Assembly: GCA_965242775.1 (NCBI GenBank)
Contig: CBDETI010000010.1
Coordinates: 124,001 to 188,000, forward strand
Source: JAWPMT01 sp965242775
GTDB lineage: Bacteria > Bacteroidota > Bacteroidia > Cytophagales > Cyclobacteriaceae
Direction of reading: 5' to 3'
Length of the DNA: 64,000 nucleotides
Made by a program: the position numbers and the translations under genes. Each line of letters opens with the position of its first letter. Positions within the stretch are counted from its first letter, which is position 1. A model generated the notes under the pieces. It did not search any database. It worked only from the letters and a program-made list of their open reading frames with translations, and was not told the origin of the DNA. Shown piece after piece: positions 1-8,373 of this stretch.

Positions 1-2211
1 CTCTGTGTAAAACAGTTCCCAACCATAAACTGGAAAATTCACCATGTAACCACTTGAGAGATTCTCGTTCAAGAATTGCTGGTAATCAAATGTTGTAACG
101 AGATTGTTAGCGGGATCTGCACCATCATGAGAAGTCATTTGCCGAATTCGCAAGCCTCCAACTTCAACATCCTGAGGTGCGGTAACTCCCCCATCTGTTT
201 CCACCCAATCTAATTTCAGCGAAAATTCTGAGTGGCAAGTTGGGCCTCCCTGCTCCCGCTCAAGACGGATGAAATAAGAACCATTAGGTATAAACTGAGT
301 GGCTTCAATCCCATTTGCATAAGCTACCGCATTGGTATTAGCATCAATGACATAATACCTCACGACCCAACTTGCTGGGTCTGTAGGGCAAGCTCCACGT
401 TCATGAGGTAGAAATGTGACAAAAGCCCCTTGAACACCTGCATTGGTTTCATAGTCGCTATCGATGCTGAAGGAAGGGAAATCCTCTGTCTCACCTGCAA
501 GATCCGAATCAAAGTTATAGGGCCCGACCGTGCGATCAGCTTGGGTAAGCGTATAATCGGCGGGTATTTGGGTATTAGCAATTTTATTGGCCTCAAAGTC
601 AAATGTCGTTGTTCCTCCGGTGGGGTATTGAATAGTTTTCAGGGTATACGCCTTTGCAAATTGACCATAAGAAGACCTGTTAGCGCCTTCCATTCCGTAC
701 TGTATAGTCTGTGCATTTTGATCAATAAGGGTGACCGAAAATGTTGGCAGCAAACTGGAAGGACCAGTAACTCGTCTTCGGTTGTTGAGTTCACCATTGA
801 AATATCCCCAATGATCCTGCGCGTAAGCCGTAGGGTGTAATGTCGCCCCATCGTAATGAAGTCTCGGCGGCAAATGCTGGCTTTCTTCATAGGTAAATAC
901 ATATGGAGGTTTACTGGTGCCTGAAACTTCAGTGAGCGTTTCCAACTTAAGCCGATATTGATTGTTTTGGTCCGATTCCAAGCAGGTGGTTGTTGGTAAT
1001 GGAGAGGGTACCGCTGGGTCCTGGGGTCTTTTGAAATAACCGTAATCAAATTGATATTCCAAAAGTGGCTCTGTTTGAAAGTTGTTGTAAACAGCAATGC
1101 TTTCCAGCGCCTTGTCCTGGCAAAGATCGTAACGGTATCCACTTTGGGTTAGAAATTCGACGGTGAGATTGGCTGTCTCTATGGAGCGCAATCTTTTTGA
1201 TTTCATTTGATTCCTAACATAGCAATGGTTGAAGCGATCTCCACACTTTGGCTCCTCCCCGGCATTTGCGTAGTGGTCGGTACCTGGAACGAGGTAGTAG
1301 GCCGTCTCACTTCCGAAAGTTCTATACCGCAAGTCATAGTCATCATAGAAGATATCAATTCTGTGACCGGTTGGTGAAATGACTTCTGCCAGATACCAGG
1401 AATTGGCTATTTCAATATCTATGTCCCCAGCTTCTAAATCGCCATAATCACCGGCGACCTCAGTTCGGCACACAGAATAGGGTTGATTTTTTTCTCGTTC
1501 ATCTCTTGTCCCGTCAAGCGACCTACCAAAAACGTATTTCACACCGTTTTCAGTGGTGACAGTCCACCTGATTACATGAGGTCCATTTCTATCGTAGGTG
1601 ATTTTCAAGCCTTGTTGTGGTTGCAAATGGGGAATCAAAATTGAAGGATCCGACGGGTCAGCATCCATGTAAAATTTCCCACTATAGCCAGCAAAGTTGA
1701 AATGATAAATATCACTCTCCAGGTCTTGCTGCCCATGTTGCACAAAGTTTAGAATGTCATTCTTGATGCTGGTGGATGTCGATGGGTCTACAACCGTGTT
1801 AAATGCCTCACGGTAGTTACCAAAACCTGAGCGGTCATCGATCTCATCCGCTATTCCACGAATGGTCCTGCTGATAACTCCACCCGCATTGAGGCTCCAG
1901 CCTAAGCCTACCCAGGAGGCAATTTCCTCCACCTTGATCCCTCCAGCGTGATAGCTGAGCGATATCGGCAATGAAAGGTCTCCAGATTTTACTTCATAGA
2001 TAGGGATAGAAATATTGGGAAGACCTGTGTAATAACTCACCGGAAACTCGCCATACTTACTCAGGGAAGCCGCCGTAGGTGAAGGCGGAATGGTTCGCGT
2101 CAGGGTCGGATTATCGTGCTCTGATAGGAGTTGAGCAAACAAAACAGTCCATGGCGCAAGCGTAAGAACAAAGGCTAACGTCAGAATTGCTGGGATCTTC
2201 GAAATTTTCAT
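1..2211 (-). CDS. RHS-like large secreted protein, N-terminal part (runs off window start)
   Basis: The frame is open from an ATG at 2211 to base 1, giving 737 residues with no stop, so the gene continues to the left. It begins with a basic, hydrophobic signal peptide ending near LFAQ. It then shows the block typical of Bacteroidota RHS/SpvB-related surface proteins, with YHAGGIKVEE and GLGWSLNAGG around residues 85-115. Later segments (YRYDLCQDKALESI, FTYEES, GYFNGELNNRR) fit the same family, which normally ends in YD repeats and an RHS core beyond this window. The family is secreted and often carries a variable C-terminal toxin or adhesin tip, but that part is not visible. Its neighbour is a tail-fibre-like secreted protein next to a type II secretion operon. 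Confidence 0.82.
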   Translation of the reverse strand, partial: MKISKIPAILTLAFVLTLAPWTVLFAQLLSEHDNPTLTRTIPPSPTAASLSKYGEFPVSYYTGLPNISIPIYEVKSGDLSLPISLSYHAGGIKVEEIASWVGLGWSLNAGGVISRTIRGIADEIDDRSGFGNYREAFNTVVDPSTSTSIKNDILNFVQHGQQDLESDIYHFNFAGYSGKFYMDADPSDPSILIPHLQPQQGLKITYDRNGPHVIRWTVTTENGVKYVFGRSLDGTRDEREKNQPYSVCRTEVAGDYGDLEAGDIDIEIANSWYLAEVISPTGHRIDIFYDDYDLRYRTFGSETAYYLVPGTDHYANAGEEPKCGDRFNHCYVRNQMKSKRLRSIETANLTVEFLTQSGYRYDLCQDKALESIAVYNNFQTEPLLEYQFDYGYFKRPQDPAVPSPLPTTTCLESDQNNQYRLKLETLTEVSGTSKPPYVFTYEESQHLPPRLHYDGATLHPTAYAQDHWGYFNGELNNRRRVTGPSSLLPTFSVTLIDQNAQTIQYGMEGANRSSYGQFAKAYTLKTIQYPTGGTTTFDFEANKIANTQIPADYTLTQADRTVGPYNFDSDLAGETEDFPSFSIDSDYETNAGVQGAFVTFLPHERGACPTDPASWVVRYYVIDANTNAVAYANGIEATQFIPNGSYFIRLEREQGGPTCHSEFSLKLDWVETDGGVTAPQDVEVGGLRIRQMTSHDGADPANNLVTTFDYQQFLNENLSSGYMVNFPVYGWELFYTE

Positions 2212-2272
2212 AGCAGATTTTTTTGAACTGGCATCACATGGATATAATAGAATTTGTGTCTTGATCATTGCG

Positions 2273-3112
2273 CTACAGCACCTCCACTTTTACAAAGTAT
2301 TGCATAGGGCTTCCTGAGCTGTAGCCTTGTAGGTTGGGCGTGACCTTAACAGTACATCCAACCGGCGATGGATGGATCGTATAGCTAACTGAATTTGGCT
2401 CTCCATTTACTCCAGTATTCGGCCAAGCGCTATGTACATGATGAATTGCTGAATAAGGTGAAAAAGCATTGTGTCGGCAAGCACCGATAAGCTCATCGAC
2501 ACGATTGAAATTGCTATTGGCGCTGTTAACCAGCCGTACCAGCAATCGAAACCCTCGGCTGGCCGTAATTTGGTTTTCGGTCACTATTGCAGAGGAGCTC
2601 CCACTATAGATAGTACCACTATTGAAGTAAGTATAGGTTTTCCAATAACCCGGACCAAGATGGACTTCTTTTAATTCAGTGGCTTGGGTAACTTTCATGG
2701 TCCCGTTCACCTCAAGTGTCTTGGTAGGTGAGGCAGTACCAATTCCAACCTTACCCTTTACAATGAGATCGTTTTTTCCTGGATTGGCATAGGAATAAGT
2801 ATCAGCAATCAGCACTCCCCCTACTTTTAATCCAGCTGCAGAAGCGGCCTGCGTGGCATTGATAATCTGCAAATACCTGTCTAACGCACTAGATCCAATG
2901 CCTGTGTAAATAACCGGACTACCACCGCTCTCCAGCACAATATTGCCTCGTATGTCCAGTTTTTGCTGGGGATCATTCGTACCAATACCCACATTCCCCG
3001 GATTGTTAAGTGTTTGTACCTCCAATTCATCCGTGTGAATCTGTCCAAACGATGAGTAGACCAGAATAACGCTAAAAAAACCAAACGCGAGTGCGTGGAA
3101 ACTGTGTTTCAT
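2273..3112 (-). CDS. secreted tail-fibre-like protein (paralogue of the gene at 10718-11698)
   Basis: This 279-residue protein has a signal peptide (about residues 1-23, ending SSFGQ). It carries two VGIGT-x-x-P motifs (near 41 and 122), typical of phage tail-fibre-like or trimeric stalk proteins common in Bacteroidota. Residues 65-130 match residues 39-103 of the protein at 10718-11698, sharing LQ(I/V)IN, AAGL-like, (I/V)AD-x-YS and ND-x-x-(I/V)KG. The C-terminal 130 residues look like a beta-rich domain with two cysteines. It lacks the coiled-coil C-terminus of its paralogue. The gene lies between the RHS-like gene and the secretion operon on the same strand, so it may be a secreted substrate. 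That is inference; no enzymatic motif is seen. Confidence 0.75.
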   Translation of the reverse strand: MKHSFHALAFGFFSVILVYSSFGQIHTDELEVQTLNNPGNVGIGTNDPQQKLDIRGNIVLESGGSPVIYTGIGSSALDRYLQIINATQAASAAGLKVGGVLIADTYSYANPGKNDLIVKGKVGIGTASPTKTLEVNGTMKVTQATELKEVHLGPGYWKTYTYFNSGTIYSGSSSAIVTENQITASRGFRLLVRLVNSANSNFNRVDELIGACRHNAFSPYSAIHHVHSAWPNTGVNGEPNSVSYTIHPSPVGCTVKVTPNLQGYSSGSPMQYFVKVEVL

Positions 3113-3623
3113 GGAGTGATCGTTTTTCAGTTAAAAAAAATGAATGCAACCTAAAAGCGATCCCGCCAATGACGAGTGAAAGGTGAAGAAATTTGAGATT
3201 TCGGGAACCCCGGATTCTTCTAATAAGGAGTGAGCAAGTACCTGGATGTTGAGTATGACAAGTATCCCACATGGTTCAGCTGTTCAGGTTGTGTCCTAAA
3301 GAATATTAAATCTATTATTTAAGACGGTTTCAATGATATGTAATATTTGCCTAGGGTCCAATCAAGTACAGAAAAATAATTGTTAACCCATACTTAAGAC
3401 CCCTGTCACAAATATTGCGTTCCTCATAGGTGTTGGGGTGTCTTTGCTCCGGCTTTTAATATAAACAGGGACGAAGCCCTCTCCCCTCAAGAAAATGATC
3501 ATTTAAATGCCATCCGATTCATGCAAAACCTTTGGAGTTAATTTGGAATCGAGGCCCTTGCGAGAACAGACAGTAATTAATGCATCGAAAACGAAAAGTC
3601 TTGGACACTCATCTGAACGGTAA
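3113..3623. other. 511-bp intergenic region
   Basis: This lies between the last gene of the secretion operon and the tail-fibre-like gene, all on the minus strand. No convincing ORF, tRNA, terminator hairpin or TAnnTTTG promoter box was found by eye. It probably holds the end of the secretion operon's transcript and the promoter of the tail-fibre-like gene. Confidence 0.5.
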
Positions 3624-4106
3624 TTATTTCTTTACAGTTAATGGTTTACCCCCTATCTCTAGCACCACACTATCGGCAAATATTTGACGTACCAAGATCT
3701 CTGCGCTACTTTCTCCAGCTTTCAAAAAGACTTCTTTGCCTGCTATGGTGAGTAGTGCAACCCTAATATTCTCGCCAGTAGGCGTAACAAAACCCTTGTA
3801 AGTAATTTCGACGGTAGGCCGTTGAGGAATTGGCGCAACAACATTTCTCACGGCGGGTGGCTCCTCTTCAGTTAGCATGGATACTGTGCTGTTGGACCTG
3901 TCTGCTAAGTTCTTTAAGAACGGGTCTGGATAAGCGGGTTTAAGGTCATAAGCTGCTTTCTTCTCGGCAGAAGGCAATGCACTCCGTGTTGGTCTGATAT
4001 TGTTGGAAGCTTCCTCCTCAGAAAAATCAATAACTCGATAAATGATCAGTCCCCAGATAATGACAACTGCGGGGATTAAGAAGTAAAGGTTCTTTTTGTT
4101 TTTCAT
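3624..4106 (-). CDS. GspC/PilP-like inner-membrane secretion protein
   Basis: The last gene of the secretion operon encodes about 160 residues. One membrane helix (YFLIPAVVIIWGLIIYRVI) follows a short basic cytoplasmic end. A proline-rich linker then leads to a small C-terminal beta domain with YKGFVTPTGENIRVALL and AGESSAEILVRQIFADSVVL. That layout matches the HR domain of GspC or the C-terminal domain of PilP, which link the inner-membrane platform to the secretin. There is no PDZ domain. The frame is open back to a TTG at 4115 that overlaps the upstream stop as TTGA, but the ATG at 4106 is equally plausible. The assignment rests on topology, motif pattern and operon position rather than strong identity. 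Confidence 0.68.
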   Translation of the reverse strand: MKNKKNLYFLIPAVVIIWGLIIYRVIDFSEEEASNNIRPTRSALPSAEKKAAYDLKPAYPDPFLKNLADRSNSTVSMLTEEEPPAVRNVVAPIPQRPTVEITYKGFVTPTGENIRVALLTIAGKEVFLKAGESSAEILVRQIFADSVVLEIGGKPLTVKK

Positions 4107-4111
4107 GCCAG

Positions 4112-4792
4112 TCAATCCACCAGCAAGGTCCTAATTTCTGCGTCAAGTGTTCTGGAGAAATCATTAACTCCAAAAACCCTCCACTGGTAGTTTCCGGAAT
4201 CCACATCAACACTTAACTGATCAGCAACGGTAACAGTATCTAGAACAATAGCAGAAATGGCATCAAAACCCGGAGTAACCAGTTGAAACCTGTATCGTCG
4301 GGCATCGTTCAGCCTATCCCACAAAAAGATTATGGACCCCTCCTCTATTTCCACACTATCTCTAGGTGAGAAATAGGTAACTGTCCCTTCCGAAATATCC
4401 GGATCCAGGTCTCCCTCTACCACCACAAAATGATTGACAAAGAAAACTGTGCTATGCGCACTATTGAACGCCCGAACCCCCCAGGCGTATTCCCCAATTC
4501 CGAGGGTAGTCTCAAAACTATTTGCATCAGTAATGGTGTCTGCATGAACTGTCGCTGGCGTGTCAAAATTCGGAGCAAGAACCAATAGTTCATAATCCGT
4601 AGCACCTTCGACAAAGTCCCAAAGGAAGGTGACACGGCCAGAATCCAGTTCCACATCGTTCGATGGAGCAACCAGAAACACTTGCTTGTCAGAAATATCC
4701 TTTTCGACGATATCGTCGCAGCCCGGTCCAACGAATGCGATCAACAAAATGGCTGCTATGCCACTTAAAATATTTTTATTGAATGAGATCAT
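4112..4792 (-). CDS. lipoprotein with two FN3-like repeats, secretion-operon component
   Basis: This 226-residue protein has a type II signal sequence with lipobox VGPGC (Cys about 25), so it should be lipid-anchored. After that come two similar halves of about 90 residues. Each has the pattern F-x-x-P-x-x-x-V-E-x-x-x-x-x-x-F-LWD, a Y-x-x-x-L/Q-x-L/V core (residues near 50 and 145), and a GxYxWxVxxxN end. This resembles fibronectin-III or PKD-like beta sandwiches. The start overlaps the GspM-like stop by ATGA, so it is translationally coupled within the operon. I do not recognise a standard T2SS component. By position and lipidation it could play a pilotin or secretin-stabilising role, which is inference. 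Confidence 0.65.
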   Translation of the reverse strand: MISFNKNILSGIAAILLIAFVGPGCDDIVEKDISDKQVFLVAPSNDVELDSGRVTFLWDFVEGATDYELLVLAPNFDTPATVHADTITDANSFETTLGIGEYAWGVRAFNSAHSTVFFVNHFVVVEGDLDPDISEGTVTYFSPRDSVEIEEGSIIFLWDRLNDARRYRFQLVTPGFDAISAIVLDTVTVADQLSVDVDSGNYQWRVFGVNDFSRTLDAEIRTLLVD

Positions 4793-5289
4793 TTACTAAA
4801 ATACATTTCAAGAAAAAGCCTGGAAACTTTAGTTCTTCGATCAGATACCACCTCAAATTTAGCTGAAGCCACGGTACCACCATATTGGCGCTGCTCGACC
4901 TGGTGAAGTAGTCGGAGAAGGGATTGGAACGACCCTTCATATCGGAATGTACTGAACTGATTTCCAGTGCTTCGCTGTGTTTGTTCAGTATATCTTGTCA
5001 GGACATTGTCTTTGATGTTAATTGAAGACAATTGTTTCAGCAACTGCTGGTCTTCCCCCCCTATGTCCAGTTGGGAAATAAGTGAGTCCAACCGCTGTTT
5101 TCTCCTGGTAAGGTTTGCAAGCCGTTTTTCTATTTGATCGATATTATCCAGGCTTGCCCGTAATTCCTGATTTTCGTTATATACGTCTATGGTTTGACGT
5201 ATGGCGGAGAAGTATCCGAAGAATAGCAACAAGCATGTCGTCAGCATGAGGCCAATATTTTTCCGCTTATAGCTCCAATCCCTAAACAT
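4789..5289 (-). CDS. GspM/PilO-like inner-membrane platform protein
   Basis: The protein has 166 residues. One membrane helix lies at about residues 11-30 (NIGLMLTTCLLLFFGYFSAI). A coiled-coil segment follows (about 35-80, QELRASLDNIDQIEKRLANL), then a small alpha/beta domain with FRYEGSFQSLLRLLHQVE. This is the architecture of GspM and PilO, ferredoxin-like proteins that pair with GspL/PilN in the inner membrane. The start overlaps the end of the GspL-like gene by 8 bases and the stop overlaps the next lipoprotein by 4. Sequence conservation in this family is low, so the call relies on topology and the order L-M. Confidence 0.72.
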   Translation of the reverse strand: MFRDWSYKRKNIGLMLTTCLLLFFGYFSAIRQTIDVYNENQELRASLDNIDQIEKRLANLTRRKQRLDSLISQLDIGGEDQQLLKQLSSINIKDNVLTRYTEQTQRSTGNQFSTFRYEGSFQSLLRLLHQVEQRQYGGTVASAKFEVVSDRRTKVSRLFLEMYFSK

Positions 5290-6469
5290 CCTCGTTGAAT
5301 TTTACTTCCAATCGAAAAGTACCAACTCCGCTTTGCGAATTGACATGGTATTCGTTGCGTTCAATAGCCACTATCCAATTGGTGTTTGCCAATCGTTGTA
5401 TCCACGAGGTATAAGCTTCCGGTTTAGTGGTAACACCAGAAATAATAATCCGGTCGCCGATTTTCTCTTCCTTGGATTGAAGGTACAATGGTTTTACTTC
5501 CATTAAGGTCAGATTGATCTCTGGCGGGACGGTCGACCCAATGAAATCAGCTATCCTTGTAAATTGGTTGCTGTTTCCTAACCGGTAGTCGTGCTCATCA
5601 ATGAATTTTTGATACTCCTCGACTTTTCTGGTCATAGCTCTTACTCCCAAATCATCTTCCGAAAGCCGTTGATTAACGTCAGACAGGTTCAGAAACACAA
5701 ACGCATTAACGAAAAAAATGGCAAAAATAGCACCGACCACAAACTTGGCATATTGACGAAAGAACACCTTATGCATCAATTCCTCTTTGCGCCTTTTACC
5801 TTCATAATCAGAGATGATATGAATACTTGACCAGCAGGTAATAGCAACAGCAAAGGCCAGCGCATTGTCGGGGCTCACCTGATCATTTCTAAGTTTTTCA
5901 GGAAGCTCAACTTCTCCATCCGATGGTAAAATATTTTTGATCGTACCTTCCGCATTTTCGACTGCAAACCGACCGACCGCCAGTGGCGTTGATCCGGTTG
6001 CCAAGGCAAACGCAGCTAAGGTGATTGGCGCCAAAACCATATTGGCGACCACCACATTTGCTGGTAGCAATGCAAGCACATTTTCGATGACGTGTTTCCT
6101 TACGACCGCTACCCAGTATTTTTCACCATTGGGTAACGCCTGGACGAAAAAATCATTCGGATCACCTTGAGGTATCAACTTTCTTAGCAACTCATCACGG
6201 TCACCCGTCTCAGATTCTACCTGGCGCACCAAAATCTCCGATGCATCGACCGTGACCAGCACCTGGCTGTTTTCATGGGCTACCAACCACTGTTCCAAGG
6301 TACCGGTCGAGTCAAAATTAGATTCACCTAAAATCGTAATTTCGCCCGCCTTGTTCGTGTTGAGGTGTTGAGCAAAATAGCTCCAGTGTCCCTGGTCTTC
6401 TTCAGCGATATGCAAGGCAACCACACGGTTTTTCAGCAAGTGCCGCTCTATATGCTGATAAACCTCCAC
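5282..6469 (-). CDS. GspL/PilM-N-like secretion platform protein
   Basis: This 395-residue protein has a cytoplasmic N-terminal half that looks like the degenerate actin-like fold of GspL or PilM, including VLVTVDASEILVRQVE. A single membrane helix follows at about 235-258 (FVVGAIFAIFFVNAFVFLNL). The periplasmic part has a coiled coil and a PilN-like ferredoxin fold (INLTLMEVKPLYL, IISGVTTKPEAYTSWIQRL). In T2SS, GspL recruits the GspE ATPase to the membrane. The GTG start overlaps the secretin stop by one base (TAGTG). The fused M-plus-N layout is what distinguishes GspL from separate PilM and PilN of type IV pili. Confidence 0.78.
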   Translation of the reverse strand: MEVYQHIERHLLKNRVVALHIAEEDQGHWSYFAQHLNTNKAGEITILGESNFDSTGTLEQWLVAHENSQVLVTVDASEILVRQVESETGDRDELLRKLIPQGDPNDFFVQALPNGEKYWVAVVRKHVIENVLALLPANVVVANMVLAPITLAAFALATGSTPLAVGRFAVENAEGTIKNILPSDGEVELPEKLRNDQVSPDNALAFAVAITCWSSIHIISDYEGKRRKEELMHKVFFRQYAKFVVGAIFAIFFVNAFVFLNLSDVNQRLSEDDLGVRAMTRKVEEYQKFIDEHDYRLGNSNQFTRIADFIGSTVPPEINLTLMEVKPLYLQSKEEKIGDRIIISGVTTKPEAYTSWIQRLANTNWIVAIERNEYHVNSQSGVGTFRLEVKFNEDV

Positions 6470-8373
6470 TAGTAGACAATCGTGGGTTTTATAAAGATGA
6501 GCAGCTTGTTGTTTTGCTCATTGCGTGTTTTGGAACTGAATATCCACTTTAAAACAGGAATCCTGGAAAGCAAGGGTACGCCACTGCCCGTTTCGGATTT
6601 TGAAACCTCTTCCAATCCACCAAGCACGATCATTTCTTCATTCCTGATCCGGATTCGACTGATAAATTTACGCGTAGCATTACCCGGTGGGGCGCCATCT
6701 ATGGTAGGGTCGATGAAATCTGAAAACTCCGCTTCTATACCCAAGGTAATGTCTTCGTTGCCAGATACAAACGGCGTAATCTTGATATCGAGGTTAGCTT
6801 CCACCTTTTCGTAACGAGGAGATCGTGTGACGATGGGGTTGACCCCTCCCACCACATTCTGATTCTCGATAAGAAAATAAACACTTTGTCCAATGGTCAA
6901 AGTAGCTTCATTGCCATTGAGCGTAGACAATTTAGGCGTTGATCTTACATTAAGATTATTGTTATTCTCCATCGCCTGAATGGTCGCATAAAACTTGGGC
7001 GTGACCCTTCCCAAATTGACAATACCCCGACCATCAAGGCCACTCAAGACCGAATTAATGGAAGCCGAACTTAGCGTCAGATCAACACCACCAAATAATT
7101 GACCCGAGGTGTTGGGCACTGAGTCCCCCAGGAACGCCTGAACACCTGTGCTTATCCCTGATCCCTTGTTGATCTCTGTTACAATTACTTCGATAAGAAC
7201 ATTTGGAATGGGTTCATCGATTTGTTCCAGAAAGTCGATCAGGTCCAATGCATCTTTTTCACTACCAACAATTAACAATGCGTTGAGCTCGGTGAGAAGT
7301 GACACTTCCAGGTTAGAGAAGATGGAGGGTATAAATTCCGTCACTCCTTCAACACTGCGATTATGAAACTTGTAGACGGTAGTTTCTGCAAGTCCCACGC
7401 TCTCATGACTGCCAATTATGTAGACATCTCCTTTTTTCCCATAAGTGATGCCGGCGGATTCTGTCGCAAATGCCAAAAAGCGGTCAAAGTCGATTTTCGA
7501 AAAGTATCCTTCAATTACACCTTCTGGTGCTTCCAGTACCACGTAATTTACCTTTAGGTCTTGCGCAACCGCATTTATTACCTGAGCAATATCTGCTTGC
7601 TTCGCATCGAGGTTGATGTAAGCATCGTTGCCTTCGCGAACTGTTCGAAGATTGTAATTCCCTCCTCCGCGGCGAGATCCGGCGGTCGAACTTCTCCTTC
7701 GCCTGGAAGCGGCTGCTGGTTGTTGCGACTGTTCCGGTACGTCGAAGAATGTCTCACCCGGGCCAAAAACATATACACCCGATTGGTCAGACTCCAGCTC
7801 CAGGTTGTTGGTTCTCGCGAGTTGAGCCACCGCCACATCGAAAGGCAAATTGGCCACATATCCTGAAACCAATTGATTTCTTACCTCGGGGGTACAAAGC
7901 ACATTTTTGCCACTCTCTCGGGTGATCCGCTCCACGACAGCCGCCAGTGTATCGTTCTTAAGATCGAAATTCAACTGATCAGCAGTACCATTATAAGACA
8001 CGACAATTGGCTTATCTACCCGCTCATAAAAGGGTCTTACAGTGAGAATATTGTTGATAAATTCAACTTCGAGGCTGTATTCCCTGCAGAGAAATATCAA
8101 TACGTCCTTGACTGTTACGTTTTTGAAATTATTGGTAATTGACAGGTTAGGTAGGTTGCGAATATTGATATTTAGATTGTTGGTCTCCGCCATTGCCCTT
8201 AGCAATTCATGCACAGGAGCCGCATTGAGTGTAAAGTCAACCTGGCCATCTAATCCTGGAATCACTTCAGCCAGGGAGGTTAACTCATCAGAAAGTCGCT
8301 GAATTCGGTCATCCTGGCTCAACGCTACCTGGTATAAAACTACCAACAGCAAGCATGTCAAGTACCTTTTCAA
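6469..8373 (-). CDS. gspD: GspD secretin
   Basis: The 634-residue protein starts with a signal peptide ending VALSQ. An N0/STN-like domain follows (about 40-110, NLNINIRNLPNLSITNNFKNVTV segment), then further N-domains around 130-400 and a Ser/Arg-rich linker near 225-240. The C-terminal secretin domain includes VPNVLIEVIVTEI, LNVRSTPKLSTLNG and the closing VPLLSRIPVLKWIF plus LLIFIKPTIV. It should form the outer-membrane gate of the secretion machine. The ATG start overlaps the gspE stop as ATGA. Type IV pilus secretin PilQ is the alternative, but the missing AMIN domain and the neighbouring GspL/M genes favour a T2SS-type secretin. Confidence 0.92.
   Translation of the reverse strand: MKRYLTCLLLVVLYQVALSQDDRIQRLSDELTSLAEVIPGLDGQVDFTLNAAPVHELLRAMAETNNLNINIRNLPNLSITNNFKNVTVKDVLIFLCREYSLEVEFINNILTVRPFYERVDKPIVVSYNGTADQLNFDLKNDTLAAVVERITRESGKNVLCTPEVRNQLVSGYVANLPFDVAVAQLARTNNLELESDQSGVYVFGPGETFFDVPEQSQQPAAASRRRRSSTAGSRRGGGNYNLRTVREGNDAYINLDAKQADIAQVINAVAQDLKVNYVVLEAPEGVIEGYFSKIDFDRFLAFATESAGITYGKKGDVYIIGSHESVGLAETTVYKFHNRSVEGVTEFIPSIFSNLEVSLLTELNALLIVGSEKDALDLIDFLEQIDEPIPNVLIEVIVTEINKGSGISTGVQAFLGDSVPNTSGQLFGGVDLTLSSASINSVLSGLDGRGIVNLGRVTPKFYATIQAMENNNNLNVRSTPKLSTLNGNEATLTIGQSVYFLIENQNVVGGVNPIVTRSPRYEKVEANLDIKITPFVSGNEDITLGIEAEFSDFIDPTIDGAPPGNATRKFISRIRIRNEEMIVLGGLEEVSKSETGSGVPLLSRIPVLKWIFSSKTRNEQNNKLLIFIKPTIVY

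Noticed and set aside
430..840. 136-codon frame on the plus strand
   Set aside because: Antisense shadow of the RHS-like gene.
639..1142. 167-codon frame on the minus strand
   Set aside because: It lies wholly inside the RHS-like gene in another frame and has no family features.
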